DNA from: Bacteroidales bacterium
Lineage (GTDB): Bacteria > Bacteroidota > Bacteroidia > Bacteroidales > JAADJA01
Direction: 5' to 3'
Assembly: GCA_020052415.1 (NCBI GenBank)
Contig: JAGVPB010000021.1
Coordinates: 1-64,000 of the forward strand
Length of the DNA: 64,000 bases
A program made the translations under genes and the position numbers. The notes beneath the pieces are model-generated. The model saw nothing but the letters and a program-made list of their open reading frames with translations, did not search any database and was not told where the DNA came from. Positions 17,896-26,473 of the stretch are shown here, piece by piece. Position 1 is the stretch's first letter, and each line of letters starts with the position of its first letter.

Positions 17896-19494
17896 TTAGT
17901 TTATTGTAATATTAATGGATTCAATTTTACGGGGACCCTCTGGTCCTTTTACTTTTATATCACGGAAAACGATTACATCATTCTTTTTCAATGATTGGAT
18001 CTGACTCTTCATTTTATCAGTGAACATCTGATTTTCGGACATTTCGGTAACAAAATAGCCTCCCCCTTGCGGGATGAACATTGTGAAGGATGTCACCTTA
18101 AAATCATACTGAAAATCTACATATTCCGGCAATTGGCAAACCAGGAAAGCGTTTGCAAGCATTTTCTTGATAGAAACTTTATTGTCTTCTGCTCCAATTA
18201 TCTTTGCAAGTGGGTCGGGCAATCTTTTTATCCTGAACTTTTGCTGACCCATAAACTTCTTGGTTCCGTTGTCGTCAGCATTAATTTTAATAATGGTTTC
18301 GAATGCATCAGGAGGAATATCTCTTACAACCCATCCGGAATCGGTACGCGAAATCTTTCCTGCACTTATATCAGGAAATAACTGGGAATCGGCTTTTCCG
18401 GATGCTGCAATTGAAACCGGATTATCCACCCCTCGGTAAAATACATTCATTTTGGTAGCTGAAACTGTTGCAGATGGTTTTGCCACAATATATTCATGGT
18501 TGAAATGATAGTCTTTAGCAGTTCCCCAGGGCGTTTTCAGCCTGATCAATCCTGCATACTTCCGGGTGCCTTCTGAACTGGCCGGAAGCTCAAGATTGAC
18601 GATTCCTTCTTTACCTTCTATGCGGGTTGCCCTTGAAAATGATGCTTCGGTTAAAGTATCGGATCCTTCCAGAACATATACTTCGGGATCCTGCTTGGTA
18701 TCATAAGCAGCTACAAGAATCTCAGCCCTGTATTTATCACCCTGGAATACATAATTACTATTCGGGATAACCTTTGCATTGACCTCGTCAAACTTAAAAT
18801 CTTCAGCCGAAATAGAAGAATACAGGTAATTTACAACGTTGGTTTCTGCATTATATACTTCAGTGATCAATTTGTTCAAAATAGTTATATCAGCTGCCAG
18901 GATTGTGCGATAAAAATGGTGCGTTTGCCAGGATTCGTTTTTACCGTCGCGATTTTTATATTCGCCATCTGTTTTAAGCCCTAACTCAAACCCTTCCCTG
19001 TCTTTTTCACTGATCATTTTCAATAAACTCTGTTTATATTCTGTGATTTTTGCCAATAATGTTTCGGACTCACCCTTTTTAGTATCATTACCCATGAAAT
19101 AATTGGTTGGGGCGTCGTAGTTGTCCTTCTTTTCAACAAATTGCAATCTGATCGTGTCGGCAACTTCGACAGGAATGCGCTCAGTAATTGATATTACATT
19201 TGCTTTCAAACCATCAATATATTTTACCATTTCATCTGACAGAGTCTTTACTTTTTTTGCTTGATTATAGTATTCTTCGACTTTTTTTGGGTTGAGAGAA
19301 TATTGTTTTTCAAAATCCGAATAAACTTCGTCAACCTTAGCGGAAAACTGCTTGTTTGTTGTTTCCATGCTTTCATTCACTACCAGGAAAGCACTTAAAA
19401 TTTCGCGTGAAACGTTGAGCGCCAACAAAGCAGTCAATACCAGGTACATCATGGCTATCATCTTTTGCCGTGGGGTTTCCTTATATCCTGCCAT
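17896..19494 (-). CDS. gldM: Type IX secretion motor protein GldM (PorM)
   Basis: A 532-residue protein with one N-terminal transmembrane helix inside the conserved start GYKETPRQKMIAMMYLVLTA, followed by a periplasmic helical domain (about 35-220) and tandem Ig-like domains to the C-terminus. GldM pairs with GldL to form the proton-driven inner-membrane motor and spans the periplasm to the GldK/N ring. Length is typical. It lies 43 bp downstream of gldL. Confidence 0.97.
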   Translation of the reverse strand: MAGYKETPRQKMIAMMYLVLTALLALNVSREILSAFLVVNESMETTNKQFSAKVDEVYSDFEKQYSLNPKKVEEYYNQAKKVKTLSDEMVKYIDGLKANVISITERIPVEVADTIRLQFVEKKDNYDAPTNYFMGNDTKKGESETLLAKITEYKQSLLKMISEKDREGFELGLKTDGEYKNRDGKNESWQTHHFYRTILAADITILNKLITEVYNAETNVVNYLYSSISAEDFKFDEVNAKVIPNSNYVFQGDKYRAEILVAAYDTKQDPEVYVLEGSDTLTEASFSRATRIEGKEGIVNLELPASSEGTRKYAGLIRLKTPWGTAKDYHFNHEYIVAKPSATVSATKMNVFYRGVDNPVSIAASGKADSQLFPDISAGKISRTDSGWVVRDIPPDAFETIIKINADDNGTKKFMGQQKFRIKRLPDPLAKIIGAEDNKVSIKKMLANAFLVCQLPEYVDFQYDFKVTSFTMFIPQGGGYFVTEMSENQMFTDKMKSQIQSLKKNDVIVFRDIKVKGPEGPRKIESINITIN

Positions 19495-19537
19495 TTACGG
19501 TTCTTGTTTTAGTTTTAATTAATAAATAAATATTTTG

Positions 19538-20722
19538 TTAACGCTCTGATTTTACATTCATTGCTGTGAGCATATTTCCATATACTGTATTCAGGGCAGA
19601 GACTTTCTTCGACAAATTTTCCAATTCTGAATTATATTTCAGCGTCTTATCAGCTGAATCACTGATCCTGGAAAGAAGTTCATTAAGTGTATTTTTAAGT
19701 TTCTCTGTTACTTCCACCTGTTCATTAGTCCCTTTTAACTGGGTTTGGAATACATTATTTAATACGGAAATATTTTCCTGGTATTTTGATGTATTTACAA
19801 TCGTATTATTGAGGTTTGAAATAAATTTCTCAAAGGTCTCATGCAGTTTACCTGACGATTCAGTCTGATTTTTCGAAAATTGTAATTGTTTTTCGTAGGC
19901 TGTGTTCAGAGAGGCAAGATTCTGAGATATCTTGTTTAGCTGTTCGTTGAAATTATTTTCTTTTAAGGCGGAGAAGTCAAGTGCATTGGCAGATTGTGAA
20001 AGCAAATCGGCCGATTTGGTATAATTTAGGGCAAGCTTGTTTGCCGATTGGGTTACAGCCTTCACACTATCAGCAAAACCATCGGTGATGCTCAAATCGT
20101 TTTTAATTGATTCTGATGCCTTATTGTATGAATTTGCAAGATTTGTAACAGAACCGGAAGCATTTTTAACGGTATTGATATACTCCTGAGTGGCAGAAAT
20201 ATCTTTAATTAAATTTTCGGACTGTTTATTATAAGACTCTGTTAAATTTCCGACTGACTTGGTTGCCCCTTTCATTTTCTCGGTAAATTCATTTGCGGCC
20301 AGCGCTGAATTTGATACATCACTAAGCTTGTTGGTGTTTTCGCTCAGGTTTCGTAATCCGGTTCCCAACCGGTCAATGAGCTCCGGACCGATTTTGGCAT
20401 CTGCCAGCATGTTATCAAGATCCTCAGTTAATCCAAGTCTTTTCGCATTAGTGTCATCAATTTCGGCTGTGACTCCATGGTACATGCCTGCCAGTTCAGG
20501 ATAAACCAAACTCCAGTCAGGTTCTACATGAGGAGGTTCAAAAGCTGAGAAAAAGAAAATTACAGACTCTGTTCCCAATCCGATAATCAGCATAATATCA
20601 GATCCCTGATAGTGATTGATTTTAAAAAGTGCTCCTAAGATTACAACTGCAGCACCCCAGCCATAAAGTTTGGCCATGAAATTTTTAAACCCCCTGCTTT
20701 TAACAATATTGTTTAAACCCAT
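19538..20722 (-). CDS. gldL: Type IX secretion motor protein GldL (PorL), with a long helical tail
   Basis: The first ~80 residues are classic GldL: two transmembrane helices (about 18-35 and 42-60) around LYGWGAAVVILGALFKINHY, then AFEPPHVEPDWSLVYPEL. At 394 residues it is longer than the roughly 200-300 usual for the family. The extra length is a Ser/Asn/Lys-rich helical tail with loose internal repeats of about 45 residues (SYNKQSENLIKD, SYNKASESIKND, NYTKSADLL, AYEKQLQFSKNQ). The tail faces the cytoplasm if the usual topology holds. It sits between gldK and gldM. Confidence 0.96.
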   Translation of the reverse strand: MGLNNIVKSRGFKNFMAKLYGWGAAVVILGALFKINHYQGSDIMLIIGLGTESVIFFFSAFEPPHVEPDWSLVYPELAGMYHGVTAEIDDTNAKRLGLTEDLDNMLADAKIGPELIDRLGTGLRNLSENTNKLSDVSNSALAANEFTEKMKGATKSVGNLTESYNKQSENLIKDISATQEYINTVKNASGSVTNLANSYNKASESIKNDLSITDGFADSVKAVTQSANKLALNYTKSADLLSQSANALDFSALKENNFNEQLNKISQNLASLNTAYEKQLQFSKNQTESSGKLHETFEKFISNLNNTIVNTSKYQENISVLNNVFQTQLKGTNEQVEVTEKLKNTLNELLSRISDSADKTLKYNSELENLSKKVSALNTVYGNMLTAMNVKSER

Positions 20723-20776
20723 GATTTGATGTTAAAAAAGTGATTAATGATTGAAATATAAAATGTTCCGGTTTGA

Positions 20777-22141
20777 TTATTTTTTATAAATATTTGAGGC
20801 TTTGGCTGGATTGTCATCTTGTTGCCTGCCCAGATAAGGTTGAACACACCTAAACCCAATGTATGATTTGGCTGTATCCTGATATTCATACGAACGCGAT
20901 GCTACCTGCATATAATAACCGATATCCTTCCATGAACCGCCTCTGATAACTTTACGCTTAAGAACCGGTGGATCATTTTCATTGGCATTATATTGATAGT
21001 AAGGATTAAGGTCCCAGGTAAAGTTATAAGAAGATTCATCGAATGCATCCGAGGTCCACTCTGCCACATTACCAGCCATATCGTATAATCCCCAGTCGTT
21101 AGGTGGGTAGTGCGCTGCAATAATAGGTGTAGCGCCACCGTCGTCACTATAGTTTCCTTTTAAAGGTTTATAATTTCCGAGAAAACATCCTTTGTCATTT
21201 CGTGTATATGGTCCGCCCCAGGGATAAGGATTGTAATCATGTCCTCCCCTGGATGCCCATTCCCATTCAGCTTCAGTGGGCAGGCGATAATCATGTATAA
21301 ATGATTCGCCTTTTCTTTGGGCAAGGTAGCTGTTCTTGAGTTGGGTTCTCCAAACACAGAAGGCGGTTGCCTGACGCCAGCTTATCCCGACAACAGGATA
21401 ATTGTCATAAGCCGGATGCCAGAAATATTTTTGAGTTAAAGGTTCGTTGAACGAATAGGAATAATCAAACAACCAGCACAGGGTATCGGGATAAACATTG
21501 ATCAGTTCTTTTCTCACGTAAACCGATCTGTCCTGTAATCCTTGCGGACGGTTTGCCAGTGATCCGGCTTCATGATTGCCTTCCTGTGAAAAATCCTTTT
21601 TGGATGCGGCTTGCAGGTCAACCCAATAATATTCATAGTTGAGTTTTCTGGTATCCAATTCTTTTCTCCTGAAATATCTTTCATTTTCCGACAGGAACAA
21701 TTCATCCAGCACCTCTTTTTCTTCTTCACCGTCCCAGTTTATGCGGGTTTGCCAGTTAAGAAAAGGAGGATCATAAACTTCTCCTGTCTTTTTATCCTCT
21801 TCGATTAAAAAATCTTCGGGTTTAATATCTCCCAGTAAAACTCTGGCAACAGAATCTCTTACCCAGTAAACAAACTGCCTGTATTCGTTGTTTGTTATTT
21901 CAGTTTCGTCCATGTAAAAGGCGGCAACTGTTACTGTTTTCGGTTGGTGGATTAGAGCATACGCTGCATCTTCTTCTCCAACCCCCATGGTATAACTTCC
22001 AAGCGGTATGTAAGCCATTCCGTAAGGGGTCGGTTGGTAGAACGGTTTTCTTTCCTGTACTCCAATTAACTCACCATTTCCCGAACTGCCACAGCTACCT
22101 AAAATTATTAAAGCGGCCAGATAAAAAAGAACTCTTTTCAT
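20777..22141 (-). CDS. gldK: Type IX secretion lipoprotein GldK (PorK)
   Basis: A 454-residue lipoprotein: signal peptide with lipobox ILGSC and lipidated Cys17. The rest is a formylglycine-generating-enzyme/sulfatase-modifying fold: GMAYIPLGSYTMG at the start, NEYRQFVYWVRDS, YRLPTEAEWEWASRGG, WGLYDMAGNVAEWTSD and RKVIRGGSWKD near the end. In T9SS this fold is structural; PorK forms a ring under the outer membrane with PorN. It lies between porP and gldL on the same strand. Confidence 0.97.
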   Translation of the reverse strand: MKRVLFYLAALIILGSCGSSGNGELIGVQERKPFYQPTPYGMAYIPLGSYTMGVGEEDAAYALIHQPKTVTVAAFYMDETEITNNEYRQFVYWVRDSVARVLLGDIKPEDFLIEEDKKTGEVYDPPFLNWQTRINWDGEEEKEVLDELFLSENERYFRRKELDTRKLNYEYYWVDLQAASKKDFSQEGNHEAGSLANRPQGLQDRSVYVRKELINVYPDTLCWLFDYSYSFNEPLTQKYFWHPAYDNYPVVGISWRQATAFCVWRTQLKNSYLAQRKGESFIHDYRLPTEAEWEWASRGGHDYNPYPWGGPYTRNDKGCFLGNYKPLKGNYSDDGGATPIIAAHYPPNDWGLYDMAGNVAEWTSDAFDESSYNFTWDLNPYYQYNANENDPPVLKRKVIRGGSWKDIGYYMQVASRSYEYQDTAKSYIGFRCVQPYLGRQQDDNPAKASNIYKK

Positions 22142-22219
22142 AATTAAGCTGATTTTATTCTTATAGAAACAGAATTAACAAAATTTTTACTTTCAATCTT
22201 CATAAAGGTTTCATTTTCA

Positions 22220-23188
22220 TTATAGAAACCTGGTATTCCTGTAACTTCTCCTGCCTTTTTCAAAATCAATTTTAAAGCAATAGCCAACCATCACTTCATG
22301 ACTTCCACCACTGCCTATTGCAGAAGTTGGAATGGTATAGGCATAACCTATCCTGATATCCTTTATTTGTACGCCGAGCAATACTGCAATGGGATCCATA
22401 ACTCCAAAACTGCTATAGCTAACGCCACCCCACACTTTATTATTGTACTTTAATAAAACAGCAAGATCATAGTCGGTCTTTACTGCATCACTTTTTACAA
22501 GCAAAGATGGTTCAATAATAAATGATGGATTATTGGGCAGTTGCCATTCATATCCTCCCGTTAAAAAGTAATGTCTTTTATATTTATAATAGAGTTTTGC
22601 GCTTGCCGACTCCAGAATTCTGGTTGAGGATAAGCCCACATAGAATTTTTCCGGTATGTGATATTGTAATCCAAATCCAAAATCAAGCACCATATCAGTT
22701 TGTTTACCAACTGTTAATAAAGGGTCCTGCCCGGGTTCTTCTGAACCGAGGTCTAAAGCATCAAAATCAATAGTGGCATTCATAAAATCGAGTTGTGCGC
22801 CAACACCAAGATTTCCCATTCCCAGATCTACACGGTAAGCATACATGATTTTTACGCCGATTTCGCTTTGATAACCCAACTTATCCGAATATACATTTAA
22901 CCCGACTCCACCATGTAAAAAGTTCATCGGCGAATGAATACTTACTGTGTAAGTATTGGGAGCTACATTAGTTCCATCCTCATCCTCAAATCCTACCCAT
23001 TGCTGCCTGACCAGACCGGTAGCACAAATTCCACCCACACTGCCTGCAAATCCAGGGTTGTAATAGATGTTATTGAACATGTTTTGGGCAAAATGCGCTT
23101 CCTGCTGAGCAAAAATTTGAGTAAGTGGAAGAGTCAAAAGGAGCAGAAATAAGGCGCTTGTATATATTTTCATCTGAATTGTTTGCAT
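22220..23188 (-). CDS. porP: PorP/SprF family type IX secretion outer-membrane protein
   Basis: A 322-residue outer-membrane beta-barrel protein with a signal peptide ending at IFAQ. The family start QQEAHFAQNMFNNIYYNPGFAGS is followed by PMNFLHGGVGLNVYSDKLGY and a barrel region with alternating aromatic strands, ending in VMVGYCFKI. The first ATG is at 23188; ATG at 23173 (MKIYTS) gives an equally good signal peptide. It is the first gene of the porP-gldK-gldL-gldM-gldN operon; the 78-bp gap to gldK shows no terminator. Confidence 0.94.
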   Translation of the reverse strand: MQTIQMKIYTSALFLLLLTLPLTQIFAQQEAHFAQNMFNNIYYNPGFAGSVGGICATGLVRQQWVGFEDEDGTNVAPNTYTVSIHSPMNFLHGGVGLNVYSDKLGYQSEIGVKIMYAYRVDLGMGNLGVGAQLDFMNATIDFDALDLGSEEPGQDPLLTVGKQTDMVLDFGFGLQYHIPEKFYVGLSSTRILESASAKLYYKYKRHYFLTGGYEWQLPNNPSFIIEPSLLVKSDAVKTDYDLAVLLKYNNKVWGGVSYSSFGVMDPIAVLLGVQIKDIRIGYAYTIPTSAIGSGGSHEVMVGYCFKIDFEKGRRSYRNTRFL

Positions 23189-23748
23189 GATAAAAAGGTC
23201 GCTAAATTAACTAAAAAAATTAAAAACAAAGTTTACGGTATTCCAAATTACCTTAAAGTACAATTAAAAGCACTATTTGTTTATAAAAATTCACGATAGA
23301 GTAACTTATTGTCAAATAAATACTGTTATTTAAAATTGTTGATAAATTTATTTTCCTTTCAAAAAAATAAACAAAAGCAAAAACGTTAAATTCTGAATAT
23401 TAGTGCCTAATACAGAACCTAATCACAATCAGTACTAAAAATTCAAGACAAGGACTTTGTTGAAAAAGTTGCTTAATCCTGCAGATGACTATCATCAATG
23501 ATTTATTTTACTACATTCTATAAATAATGCTATTGAAATTAATTCGTGCAGAGTTTAAAAGCACTAAAGAAAAACCTTAGATCAGAAAATTTTACTGACC
23601 CGTTTTAAGATGGCCGACATTTTAATTGTAATTTTGTTTAATCTAATAAATTATTTCTTTGGAAGATTTAAAATATGCAGTATTTTTTGGAGGAGAAAGT
23701 TACGAGTTGGTAGTATTTTGGTTTTTTACAAATTAAGAAATAAATATC
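23189..23748. other. 560-bp AT-rich divergent intergenic region
   Basis: It separates the minus-strand T9SS operon from the plus-strand M48 gene and must hold both promoters, but I find no full TAnnTTTG/TTG pair for either. Short open frames here have no recognisable features. I see no RNA gene or strong hairpin. Confidence 0.5.
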
Positions 23749-24564
23749 ATGAACCCGAGAAAGTTTTCATTGAGATTATTGACATCCCTGATATTTTTAT
23801 TAGTAATTTCCGGATGTTCAAAAGATGGAAGTGATCCTACAATCAACATTTTTACTATTGACGATGATATTGCCTTCGGCAAAGAACTTCAAAATGAAAT
23901 CAGAGCGAATCCCGGTGATTACCCGGTGCTTGATTCCCTTCAATATAACGAAGCATACAGTCACATATACCGGATAAGAGATTCGATACTGCAAAGTGAT
24001 GAGCTGATTTATGCGGATAAATTCGACTGGAGAATTGATATTATCAGGAATGACACTATCCTCAATGCTTTCTGTGCTCCGGGGGGATATATTTGTGTTT
24101 ATACCGGGATCATAAAATTTCTTGACAACGAATCGCAATTTGCAGGAGTCATGGGTCACGAAATGGCTCATGCCGACCGGCGTCATTCAACTGATCAGTT
24201 GACAAAAGTGTATGGAATAGAGCTTTTGCTTGGAATTGTTTTGGGAAATAACCCTTCTCAGCTTGCCGAAATAGCTGCAAACCTGGCGGCCGGAGTTGCC
24301 ACGCTGGCTTTCAGTCGTGACGCTGAATATGAATCCGATGAATACAGTGTCCGTTATCTTTATACCACTGCTTATGATGCCAGAGGTGTTGGCGGATTTT
24401 TCCAAAAGCTCGACGGTAGTCCTCAGCCTCCGGAGTTTTTAAGCACGCATCCCCATCCTGACAACCGTTATGATAAAATAATTGAAATGTGGGAAAGTTT
24501 GGGCGGCAAGGAGGGAGGTACATTTGAAAGTTCTTACAACGACTTCAAAAATTCTCTGCCCTGA
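23749..24564 (+). CDS. M48 family metalloprotease lipoprotein
   Basis: A 271-residue zinc peptidase of the periplasmic BepA/YfgC-like M48 class. Signal peptide with lipobox VISGC and lipidated Cys23. The zinc motif is HEMAH at 137-141, within GVMGHEMAHADRRHS; the third ligand is probably E195 in AEYESDEYS. The substrate-cleft segment APGGYICVYTGIIKFL precedes it. The C-terminal STHPHPDNRYDKI block is also typical. The family acts in outer-membrane protein quality control. A single-gene unit, 66 bp before glyS. Confidence 0.95.
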   Translation: MNPRKFSLRLLTSLIFLLVISGCSKDGSDPTINIFTIDDDIAFGKELQNEIRANPGDYPVLDSLQYNEAYSHIYRIRDSILQSDELIYADKFDWRIDIIRNDTILNAFCAPGGYICVYTGIIKFLDNESQFAGVMGHEMAHADRRHSTDQLTKVYGIELLLGIVLGNNPSQLAEIAANLAAGVATLAFSRDAEYESDEYSVRYLYTTAYDARGVGGFFQKLDGSPQPPEFLSTHPHPDNRYDKIIEMWESLGGKEGGTFESSYNDFKNSLP

Positions 24565-24596
24565 AATATCCGGATTTCAACCTGTCTAAGTTTTCC

Positions 24597-24626
24597 TTTG
24601 TACATATTTCTTTTCATTTAATTTTG
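24597..24626 (+). promoter_or_regulatory. glyS promoter
   Basis: A -33 TTTG (24597-24600) and a -7 TAATTTTG (24619-24626) are separated by 18 bp, close to the Bacteroidota consensus. The -7 element ends only 4 bp before the ATG, so transcription would start at or next to the start codon. Confidence 0.65.
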
Positions 24627-24630
24627 CAGG

Positions 24631-26157
24631 ATGGCAAATAATGAAGAACTTTTCAAAAAAATCATCGCCCATGCCAAAGAGTATGGGTTTGTTTTTCCAT
24701 CGAGTGAGATATACGATGGATTAAGTGCCGCATATGATTACGGACAATATGGTGTAGAATTAAAAAACAACATCCGAAACTATTGGTGGAAATCCATGGT
24801 TCAGCATCATGAAAACATTGTTGGATTAGACGCGGCAATTTTTATGCATCCGACGGTCTGGAAGGCTTCCGGGCATGTGGATGCGTTCAACGACCCGATG
24901 ATTGATAACAAAGACTCTAAGAAAAGATACAGGGCTGACGTACTCGTGGAGGATCACATTGTAAAAATTGAGGGTAAAATTGCGAAAGAGGTTGAAAAGG
25001 CAGCCAAACGATTTGGAGAAGCATTTAACGAAAAGCAGTATATCTCGACAAATCCACGTGTCGTTGAATATCAGCAGCAGATTGATGATATAAAGCACAG
25101 GCTGTATCCGGCAATGGAAGAAAACCGCCTTGACGACATTAATAAGCTGATAGAAGATTTGGGGATCGTTTGCCCGATTTCCGGTTCGAAAAACTGGACT
25201 GAAGTCCGCCAGTTTAACCTGATGTTTTCCACACAGATGGGCTCATTAAGCGAGGATACAAACCAGATTTTTCTCCGGCCCGAAACCGCTCAGGGCATTT
25301 TTGTCAATTATCTGAACATACAGAAAACCGGAAGAATGAAAATCCCGTTTGGCATTGCACAGACAGGAAAAGCTTTTCGGAACGAAATCGTCGCCCGTCA
25401 GTTTATTTTCAGGATGCGTGAATTCGAACAGATGGAAATGCAATTTTTCGTTAAGCCCGGTGAAGAACTTAAATGGTTTGAATACTGGAAGCAGGAACGC
25501 ATGAAATGGCATCTCGGTATGGGTATCCCTGAAACAGAATACCGCTTTCATGAACATGATAAGCTTGCACATTATGCCAATGCTGCTTTCGACATAGAAT
25601 TCAACTTCCCGATCGGATTTAAAGAACTTGAAGGAATTCATTCCCGGACTGATTTTGACCTGGCCTCACACCAAAAATATTCAGGTAAAAAAATCCAGTA
25701 TTTCGACCCGGAACTCAATGAAAGCTATGTGCCTTATGTTGTTGAAACGTCCATCGGATTAGACAGGACTTTCCTTGCAGTTATGAGTTATGCCTATCAT
25801 GATGAAAAGCTTGAAGATGGTTCGGATCGTGTAGTGATGATGATTCCGCCCTTCCTTGCACCTATAAAAGCTGCTGTTTTACCGTTGGTTAAAAAAGACG
25901 GATTGCCTGAAAAAGCTTTGGAAATTTTCGATAAGCTAAAGTACGACTACATGTGCTTTTACGAAGAAAAAGACTCCATCGGAAAACGTTACCGCCGGCA
26001 GGACGCTATTGGAACGCCTTATTGCATCACCGTTGATCATCAAACACTTCAGGACAATACGGTCACCATCCGAGAAAGGGATACCATGAAGCAGGAAAGG
26101 ATTGGAATTGAAAAGATATCGGAGATTATTTCAAATCGGTTGAAATCGAATAAATAA
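24631..26157 (+). CDS. glyS: Glycine--tRNA ligase, homodimeric (eukaryote/archaeal type)
   Basis: A 508-residue class II synthetase charging tRNA-Gly as an alpha2 enzyme. The N-terminus (SSEIYDGLSAAYDYGQYG) is characteristic of the single-chain type, and motif 2 (AFRNEIVARQFIFRMREFEQ) and motif 3 (SIGLDRTFLAVM) are intact. The anticodon-binding domain occupies the last ~110 residues. The start is fixed by conservation of the MANNEELFKKII beginning. A -7 promoter element sits just 4 bp upstream, so the message may be leaderless. Confidence 0.98.
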   Translation: MANNEELFKKIIAHAKEYGFVFPSSEIYDGLSAAYDYGQYGVELKNNIRNYWWKSMVQHHENIVGLDAAIFMHPTVWKASGHVDAFNDPMIDNKDSKKRYRADVLVEDHIVKIEGKIAKEVEKAAKRFGEAFNEKQYISTNPRVVEYQQQIDDIKHRLYPAMEENRLDDINKLIEDLGIVCPISGSKNWTEVRQFNLMFSTQMGSLSEDTNQIFLRPETAQGIFVNYLNIQKTGRMKIPFGIAQTGKAFRNEIVARQFIFRMREFEQMEMQFFVKPGEELKWFEYWKQERMKWHLGMGIPETEYRFHEHDKLAHYANAAFDIEFNFPIGFKELEGIHSRTDFDLASHQKYSGKKIQYFDPELNESYVPYVVETSIGLDRTFLAVMSYAYHDEKLEDGSDRVVMMIPPFLAPIKAAVLPLVKKDGLPEKALEIFDKLKYDYMCFYEEKDSIGKRYRRQDAIGTPYCITVDHQTLQDNTVTIRERDTMKQERIGIEKISEIISNRLKSNK

Positions 26158-26201
26158 ACCTCTACCTTTATTAATCTGAATAATTCACAAAGATTATATT
26201 C

Positions 26202-26291
26202 AGGACTAAAGTCCTTGATTTGCTGTAAGATTTCTTAACCTCAGACTTAAGTCTGATGTTAATAGAATCCGGTACGAATGGGCTGCAGCCC
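26202..26291. repeat. Trio of regularly spaced palindromes between glyS and leuS
   Basis: Three different palindromes occur about 40 bp apart: AGGACT-AA-AGTCCT (26202-26215), the perfect TCAGACTTAAGTCTGA (26241-26256) and the perfect GGGCTGCAGCCC (26280-26291). None has a T-tract of a standard terminator. They occupy much of the 316-bp gap; the remainder is AT-rich with a weak leuS -7-like TAATTTCG at 26422-26429. Confidence 0.7.
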
Positions 26292-26473
26292 TGATTTATG
26301 AATTAATCATGTTAAATATTATCAATTTAATTTTTACACTCCTGAATTTTTTTTAAAGAAATTTTAAAGGAAGCAAAGGGTTCTTAGATAAACCGTGATC
26401 AGCCTTTCAGGAAAAATTCTTTAATTTCGCGCACTTTACTTTAAAAAAATCAGTGTAAATTGTTATATAGTTA

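Noticed and set aside
23610-23834. 74-codon plus-strand frame before the M48 gene
   Set aside because: It overlaps the M48 signal peptide in another frame and matches no family; the AT-rich region explains it.
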